A DNA stretch of 5,995 nt. It comes from Lentisphaerota bacterium (lineage in GTDB: Bacteria > Verrucomicrobiota > Kiritimatiellia > JAAZAB01). This document shows positions 1-5,995 of this stretch, piece after piece; the stretch's first letter is position 1; each line of letters starts with the position of its first letter. The translations under genes and the position numbers were made by a program. Where the stretch lies: contig JAIVGW010000253.1 in the NCBI GenBank assembly GCA_020201415.1, positions 1 through 5,995 of the forward strand. Reading direction: 5' to 3'. Under the pieces are notes generated by a model that made no database searches, was not told the DNA's origin, and saw nothing but the letters and a program-made list of their open reading frames with translations.

Positions 1-820
1 ATACGCCCCAGGAAGTGGTCCAGACATGCTTCTCCACGCCATCCTGGTCCAGAAACTTGATGTCGGACGAACGGGCAAAATTCTGTCCCAGAAAATGCGA
101 AGTGCCGGACTGCAGGGCCTTGCCGTCCTGCATCATGGCCTCGATGCAATATGTCTCCACGGCGCCCGGGAACCGTTCGGCATCGGTTTTACGTCCCATG
201 ATTACCGGCATGGCCATGTAATTCTCGGCGAAATCGGCATAGACCCGCAGCATGCGGTCAGTCTCTTCCCGCGCCTCGGCCTCCGTGGCATGCGCGGTAT
301 GCCCTTCCTGCCAGAGGAATTCCGTAGTGCGCAGAAAAATCCTGGTGCGCATTTCCCAGCGCACGATGTTGGCCCATTGGTTCAGCAGCAGCGGCAGGTC
401 GCGGTACGATTGGATCCACTTGGCATACATCGCGCCGATGATGGTTTCCGAAGTCGGCCGCACCACCAGCGGCTCCTCCAGTTCGCCGGCGGGCACCAGT
501 TTGCCGTCAGGCCCCTGTTGCAACCGGTGATGGGTGACCACGGCGCATTCCTTGGCAAAGCCTTCCACATGCTCCGCCTCCTGCTGAATGAAGCTCAACG
601 GAATGAACAGCGGGAAATAGGCATTGCGGTGCCCCGTAGCCTTGAATTTTTCATCCAGCACCCTTTGGATGTTCTCCCAGAGTCCGTAACCCCAGGGTTT
701 GATCACCATGCAGCCGCGCACCGGCGACAATTCCGCCAGATCGGCGGCCCGGATAATCTGTTGATACCACTCGGGATAATTTTCCGCCCGGGTGGGTGAA
801 ATTGCATTACGTTCGGCCAT
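1..820 (-). CDS. proS: Prolyl-tRNA synthetase, archaeal/eukaryotic-like class, N-terminal 273 residues (3' end outside window)
   Basis: ProS is a cytoplasmic class II aminoacyl-tRNA synthetase that activates proline with ATP and charges tRNA-Pro. I translated the minus strand from the ATG at 820-818; the frame stays open for 273 codons to the window edge. The product opens MAERNAISPTRAENYPEWYQ. Residues about 43-73 (GYGLWENIQ to FPLFIP) match class II motif 1, RPTSET (121-126) is the conserved substrate-pocket motif, and RWEMRTR...RTTEFLWQEGHTAH (154-177) is motif 2 and its loop. The QSGTSHFLGQNFA stretch (237-249) and TTSWG (268-272) lead towards motif 3, which is off the window. The order and spacing fit the short type of roughly 480-500 residues; the editing insertion of E. 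coli-type ProRS, expected between motifs 2 and 3, is absent in the part visible. The start is backed by a strong Shine-Dalgarno sequence and family alignment. One oddity is Ile161 where this family normally has Pro (MRTRPFLRTTEF). It lies 435 bp downstream of carB, so is probably not tightly coupled to it. Confidence 0.96.
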   Translation of the reverse strand, partial: MAERNAISPTRAENYPEWYQQIIRAADLAELSPVRGCMVIKPWGYGLWENIQRVLDEKFKATGHRNAYFPLFIPLSFIQQEAEHVEGFAKECAVVTHHRLQQGPDGKLVPAGELEEPLVVRPTSETIIGAMYAKWIQSYRDLPLLLNQWANIVRWEMRTRIFLRTTEFLWQEGHTAHATEAEAREETDRMLRVYADFAENYMAMPVIMGRKTDAERFPGAVETYCIEAMMQDGKALQSGTSHFLGQNFARSSDIKFLDQDGVEKHVWTTSWGV

Positions 821-826
821 CTGCTG

Positions 827-835
827 CTCCTCCCT
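827..835 (-). promoter_or_regulatory. Shine-Dalgarno sequence of proS
   Basis: The minus strand reads AGGGAGGAG, then CAGCAG, then the proS ATG. The GGAGG core lies 8 nt before the start codon, which is good spacing and fixes the start at 820. It is much stronger than anything upstream of carB. Confidence 0.85.
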
Positions 836-850
836 GCGGCATTACGCCGC
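836..850 (-). other. Small GC hairpin just upstream of the proS ribosome binding site
   Basis: GCGGC-ATTAC-GCCGC forms a perfect 5-bp GC stem with a 5-nt loop, ending directly against the Shine-Dalgarno sequence. In the mRNA it could hold the ribosome binding site at the edge of a helix. No U tract follows, so it is not an intrinsic terminator. The stem is short and may have no function. Confidence 0.35.
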
Positions 851-923
851 TGTCCTTAATTAACAAGCAAGTCCACTGATATACAAGTCAGTAATGCTCA
901 TTATGTCCACAAACCTTGAAGAC

Positions 924-948
924 GGCGCGCTCGGAGATCGCGCCCTAC
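924..948 (-). repeat. REP-like unit: GTAG foot plus GC-rich imperfect palindrome
   Basis: On the minus strand GTAG (948-945) is followed at once by GGCGCG, a 9-nt middle (ATCTCCGAG) and CGCGCC. The outer 6 bp pair perfectly; inside them are one mismatch and two further pairs around a 3-nt loop. A GTAG (or GGAG) tetranucleotide followed by a short GC-rich palindrome is the known layout of REP elements mobilised by RAYT (TnpA-REP) transposases. A T6 run (957-952) lies 3 nt before the GTAG. Only one copy is present here, so membership of a genomic repeat family is inferred. Alternatively it is an isolated stem-loop from decayed transcription signals. Confidence 0.5.
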
Positions 949-1033
949 CATAAAAAACTCCGCCACAGGTAGCCGCAAACCACAGCCTGCAGCCAAAAAG
1001 GTAATTGCTTTATACCAGTTTCAATAGAGTTAC

Positions 1034-1150
1034 TTTCAAAAGTCCGGACGGTTGCGACGACGCGCAACCCTCCAGTGAAAAAATAGTCGGTTTTATTGAT
1101 ATTTGGAGGGTTGCGCGTCGTCGCAACCTGTTTTGCATAGACTTTTGAAA
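1034..1150. repeat. Large inverted repeat: doublet of GGAG-headed palindromes with outer 11-bp arms (REP-doublet/REPIN-like)
   Basis: Two 25-bp arms (1050-1074 and 1104-1128) are perfect reverse complements around a 29-nt AT-rich spacer. Each arm contains a palindrome: the left is GGTTGCGACGACGCGCAACC (7-bp stem, 6-nt loop), next to CTCC, which reads GGAG on the other strand. The right arm has TGGAG before the same palindrome, so the two GGAG feet face the spacer. Outside them, TTTCAAAAGTC (1034-1044) pairs perfectly with GACTTTTGAAA (1140-1150), with unequal gaps of 5 and 11 nt. Weaker symmetry (TATAyCA-GTTT) continues to about 1011 and 1172. The DNA or RNA can fold as one 25-bp stem or as two 7-bp hairpins. 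The layout fits a REP doublet; a small non-autonomous element is the alternative, but I see no clear target-site duplication. It carries no gene. Confidence 0.75.
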
Positions 1151-1164
1151 CCAGATCAATAAAC

Positions 1165-1193
1165 ATGATATAAGCCGGTTGTAACTAGATCAA
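1165..1193 (-). promoter_or_regulatory. Candidate sigma70-type promoter for proS
   Basis: The minus strand reads TTGATC (1193-1188), a 17-nt spacer, then TATCAT (1170-1165). These match the -35 consensus at 4 of 6 and the -10 consensus at 5 of 6 positions, with ideal spacing. Transcription would start near 1158 and give a proS leader of about 340 nt that contains both palindromic repeats. The -10 hexamer falls in the imperfect outer symmetry of the large inverted repeat, so the promoter may have come with that element. AT-rich DNA gives such matches by chance, and the organism's sigma preferences are unknown. Confidence 0.3.
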
Positions 1194-1201
1194 GCAGATT
1201 G

Positions 1202-1221
1202 TCCGGCCGGCCGAACCCGGA
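1202..1221. other. GC-rich palindrome downstream of carB
   Basis: TCCGG (1202-1206) can pair with CCGGA (1217-1221), and the region also holds the 8-bp palindrome GGCCGGCC. It lies 35-54 nt past the carB stop codon. It might protect the 3' end of the carB transcript or pause RNA polymerase, but no U tract follows on the minus strand, so it is a poor intrinsic terminator. Confidence 0.2.
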
Positions 1222-1255
1222 GCAGCATTACCACGGATCAATATTCCGGGGTTTT

Positions 1256-4546
<3,291 letters not shown>

Positions 4547-4586
4547 ACAGTTTCTTTCAAAAATACAACGGCAATCACATTAGTTT

Positions 4587-4607
4587 AAAACCCGGCGTAT
4601 CCGCCGG
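4587..4607 (-). terminator. Candidate intrinsic terminator or attenuating hairpin after pyrG
   Basis: Directly after the pyrG TGA the minus strand reads CCGGCG-GATA-CGCCGG-G-TTTT: a perfect 6-bp all-GC stem, a tetraloop and four Us, then AAAC. It has the form of a weak to moderate intrinsic terminator. Since carB starts only 40 nt after the U run and I see no clear promoter in the rest of the gap, it may end only part of the pyrG transcripts, or stabilise a processed 3' end. Confidence 0.45.
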
Positions 4608-5995
4608 TCAAGTGGGTGCTTCCGCATGCTCCTGATGGGGGACGGGGCCGCGCCGCCCCAGCGCCGCGCCGACAAAACCGGTGAACAGGGGATGGGCCTG
4701 CAAGGGTGTCGATTGAAACTCCGGATGAAATTGACAGGCAATGAACCAGGGATGATCGCGCAGCTCAATGATCTCCACCAGGTCCTGTTTTTTGTAAATC
4801 CCTGAAAAAACCAGCCCTTTGGCAGCCAGCATTTCGCGATAGTGATTGTTGAATTCATAACGATGACGATGGCGTTCGTCCGCCTGGCAGGCGCCATAGG
4901 CCCTGGCCGCGCGGGTATCCGGCGCCAGACGGCAGGGAAACGATCCCAGACGCATGGTCCCACCCTTGTCGGTCTGGTCACGCTGATCGGCCATCAAATC
5001 GATCACGGGGTGCGGCGTACGCTCGTCGAATTCGGCGCTGTCGGCCTCCGCCAGCCCGCCGACATTGCGGGAAAACTCGATTACGGCGCACTGCATACCC
5101 AGGCAGATCCCGAAGAAAGGCACCGCCTGTTCCCGCGCATAACGAATCGCGGCAATTTTACCGGCAATCCCGCGGTCACCGAACCCGCCGGGCACCAGCA
5201 CGCCATGCACGCCGGCCAACCGGCGCGCGGTCTCGGCCTCATCCGTCAATTCTTCCGACTCGATCATGCGCACCTTGACCCGCGCCTGACAGGCCAGCCC
5301 GCCATGGCAAAGCGCCTCGTAAATGCTCTTGTAGGCATCGCGCAGGCTGATATATTTACCCACCACGGCAATTTCAACTTCGCCCTGGACGGGGTGCAGA
5401 TACACCTGCAGCATATGCTGCCAATCATCCAACTCCAGCGGCCGGACATGCAACTGCAGCATCTCCAACACGTAAACATCCAGCCCCTGTTCCGCCAGCG
5501 CCACGGGCACCTCGTAAATCGAGTGCGCCACATCGCGTTCTTCAATCACCAGGTCCCGATCCACATTGCAGAACAGGGCCAATTTCTCCCTGTGTTCGCG
5601 GAGCAATTCCCGTTCGCAGCGGCAGATCAATATGTCGGGAATGATGCCGATGGTGCGCAGGATGCCCACGGATTGCTGGGAGGGCTTGGTCTTCATTTCC
5701 TCCGCGGCCCGGATATAAGGCACCAGGGTCAGATGGATGAACAGGCCGTTGGCGCGTCCAATCTCCTGGCGGTATTGGCGGATCGCCTCCAGAAACGGCA
5801 ACGACTCGATATCGCCCGCCGTGCCGCCGATTTCCGTGATGGCGATATCCACCTCCGGCCCGTCCAGACCGCGGATGGCGGCCTTGAGCTCATCGGTGAT
5901 ATGGGGGATCACCTGTACGGTCTTGCCCAGATAACCGCCTTCCCGCTCGCGCCGAATGACCGCGCTGTAGATGCTGCCGGTGGTGTAGTTGCTAC
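4608..5995 (-). CDS. pyrG: CTP synthase (glutamine-hydrolysing), lacking the N-terminal ~87 residues (5' end outside window)
   Basis: PyrG converts UTP to CTP using ATP and glutamine, the last step of CTP synthesis. The frame runs open to the right edge: 27 in-frame codons (SNYTTGSIYSAVIRRERE..., matching E. coli from about residue 88) precede the GTG at 5912, which codes for Val in VQVIPHIT, so 5912 is not the start. There are 461 visible residues; with the missing part the total is near 548, normal for the family. Counting from the first full codon, the synthase domain shows EIGGTAGDIE (54-63) and the UTP-binding KTKPSQ (101-106). The class I glutamine amidotransferase domain shows PGGFGDRG (268-275), nucleophile Cys297 in GICLGMQ, and His423/Glu425 in FHPEF. 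The P-loop (GGVVSSLGKG in relatives) and the promoter are off the window. The family's GGTVGDIE motif reads GGTAGDIE here. It is first of the three genes and 61 bp upstream of carB. Confidence 0.97.
   Translation of the reverse strand, partial: SNYTTGSIYSAVIRREREGGYLGKTVQVIPHITDELKAAIRGLDGPEVDIAITEIGGTAGDIESLPFLEAIRQYRQEIGRANGLFIHLTLVPYIRAAEEMKTKPSQQSVGILRTIGIIPDILICRCERELLREHREKLALFCNVDRDLVIEERDVAHSIYEVPVALAEQGLDVYVLEMLQLHVRPLELDDWQHMLQVYLHPVQGEVEIAVVGKYISLRDAYKSIYEALCHGGLACQARVKVRMIESEELTDEAETARRLAGVHGVLVPGGFGDRGIAGKIAAIRYAREQAVPFFGICLGMQCAVIEFSRNVGGLAEADSAEFDERTPHPVIDLMADQRDQTDKGGTMRLGSFPCRLAPDTRAARAYGACQADERHRHRYEFNNHYREMLAAKGLVFSGIYKKQDLVEIIELRDHPWFIACQFHPEFQSTPLQAHPLFTGFVGAALGRRGPVPHQEHAEAPT

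Larger units (their letters stand above)
821..1255. other. 435-bp non-coding gap between carB and proS, rich in palindromes
   Basis: No credible gene lies here. From the carB side to proS it holds: a GC-rich palindrome (1202-1221), a sigma70-like promoter candidate facing proS (1165-1193), a large inverted repeat (1034-1150), about 75 bp with no structure I recognise (958-1033), a GTAG-headed GC palindrome (924-948), an AT-rich stretch with TTAATTAA (856-863) and a 5-bp inverted repeat ACTGA/TCAGT (875-892), then the hairpin and ribosome binding site of proS. I found no convincing intrinsic terminator for carB: the palindromes lack a U tract directly after the stem on the minus strand. The only candidate is TTTT at 1038-1041, 8 nt past the long stem. 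The base composition is clearly more AT-rich than the flanking genes. Confidence 0.7.

Noticed and set aside
26..799. 257-residue plus-strand open frame opposite proS
   Set aside because: The minus strand here encodes ProS with all expected motifs; the antisense frame has no recognisable domain.
856..892. A promoter closer to proS (TTGTAT-17-TTAATT on the minus strand)
   Set aside because: The -10 match is only 3 of 6, so it is weaker than the 1165-1193 candidate and not separable from chance in AT-rich DNA.
821..1160. T-box riboswitch in the leader of proS
   Set aside because: A tRNA-synthetase leader with hairpins suggests it, but I found no T-box core (AGGGTGG-ACCGCG) and no terminator/antiterminator pair.
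945..1166. 73-residue minus-strand open frame across the large inverted repeat
   Set aside because: It reads through both palindromic arms, so its internal mirrored segments (VATTRNPP and GGLRVVATV) are products of the repeat. It has no ribosome binding site and no known family.
1011..1172. Classical MITE with target-site duplication
   Set aside because: Bases next to the possible ends (1034/1150 and 1011/1172) show no matching direct repeat, and the strongest inverted arms are internal. A REP-doublet layout fits better, though a decayed MITE cannot be excluded.
4608..5912. GTG at 5912 as the pyrG start, giving a 434-residue protein
   Set aside because: The frame continues upstream with 27 conserved PyrG residues to the window edge. 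The GTG is the Val codon of the conserved VQVIPHIT segment.

Overview
This is bacterial chromosomal DNA carrying three housekeeping genes, all on the minus strand. In transcription order they are pyrG (CTP synthase, cut at its 5' end by the right edge), carB (carbamoyl-phosphate synthase large subunit, complete) and proS (prolyl-tRNA synthetase of the archaeal/eukaryotic-like class, cut at its 3' end by the left edge). The genes look GC-rich, while the carB-proS gap is more AT-rich. The organism cannot be fixed from this window. A ProS without an editing insertion, together with short GC-rich palindromic repeats, would suit several lineages; a PVC-type bacterium such as Kiritimatiellota or Verrucomicrobiota is only a weak guess from recollection of similar intergenic repeats.

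Layout from right to left. pyrG fills 5995-4608 and lacks about 87 N-terminal residues. A 61-bp gap (4607-4547) holds a compact GC hairpin with four Us that starts directly after the pyrG stop codon. carB fills 4546-1256. A 435-bp non-coding gap (1255-821) follows and contains the most unusual DNA here: a large perfect palindrome whose arms are themselves palindromes with a GGAG foot, and a separate GC-rich palindrome with a GTAG foot. Both resemble REP / REP-doublet elements. A sigma70-like promoter candidate and a strong Shine-Dalgarno sequence in this gap suit separate expression of proS, which starts at 820.

PyrG and CarB act at the two ends of pyrimidine nucleotide synthesis: CarB makes carbamoyl phosphate (also for arginine), and PyrG aminates UTP to CTP. 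ProS charges tRNA-Pro and has no direct pathway link. CarB needs the glutaminase subunit CarA, which is not in the window. I see no RNA gene, CRISPR array, transposase, phage gene or new protein system. The only real candidate for something undescribed is the repeat cluster between carB and proS.
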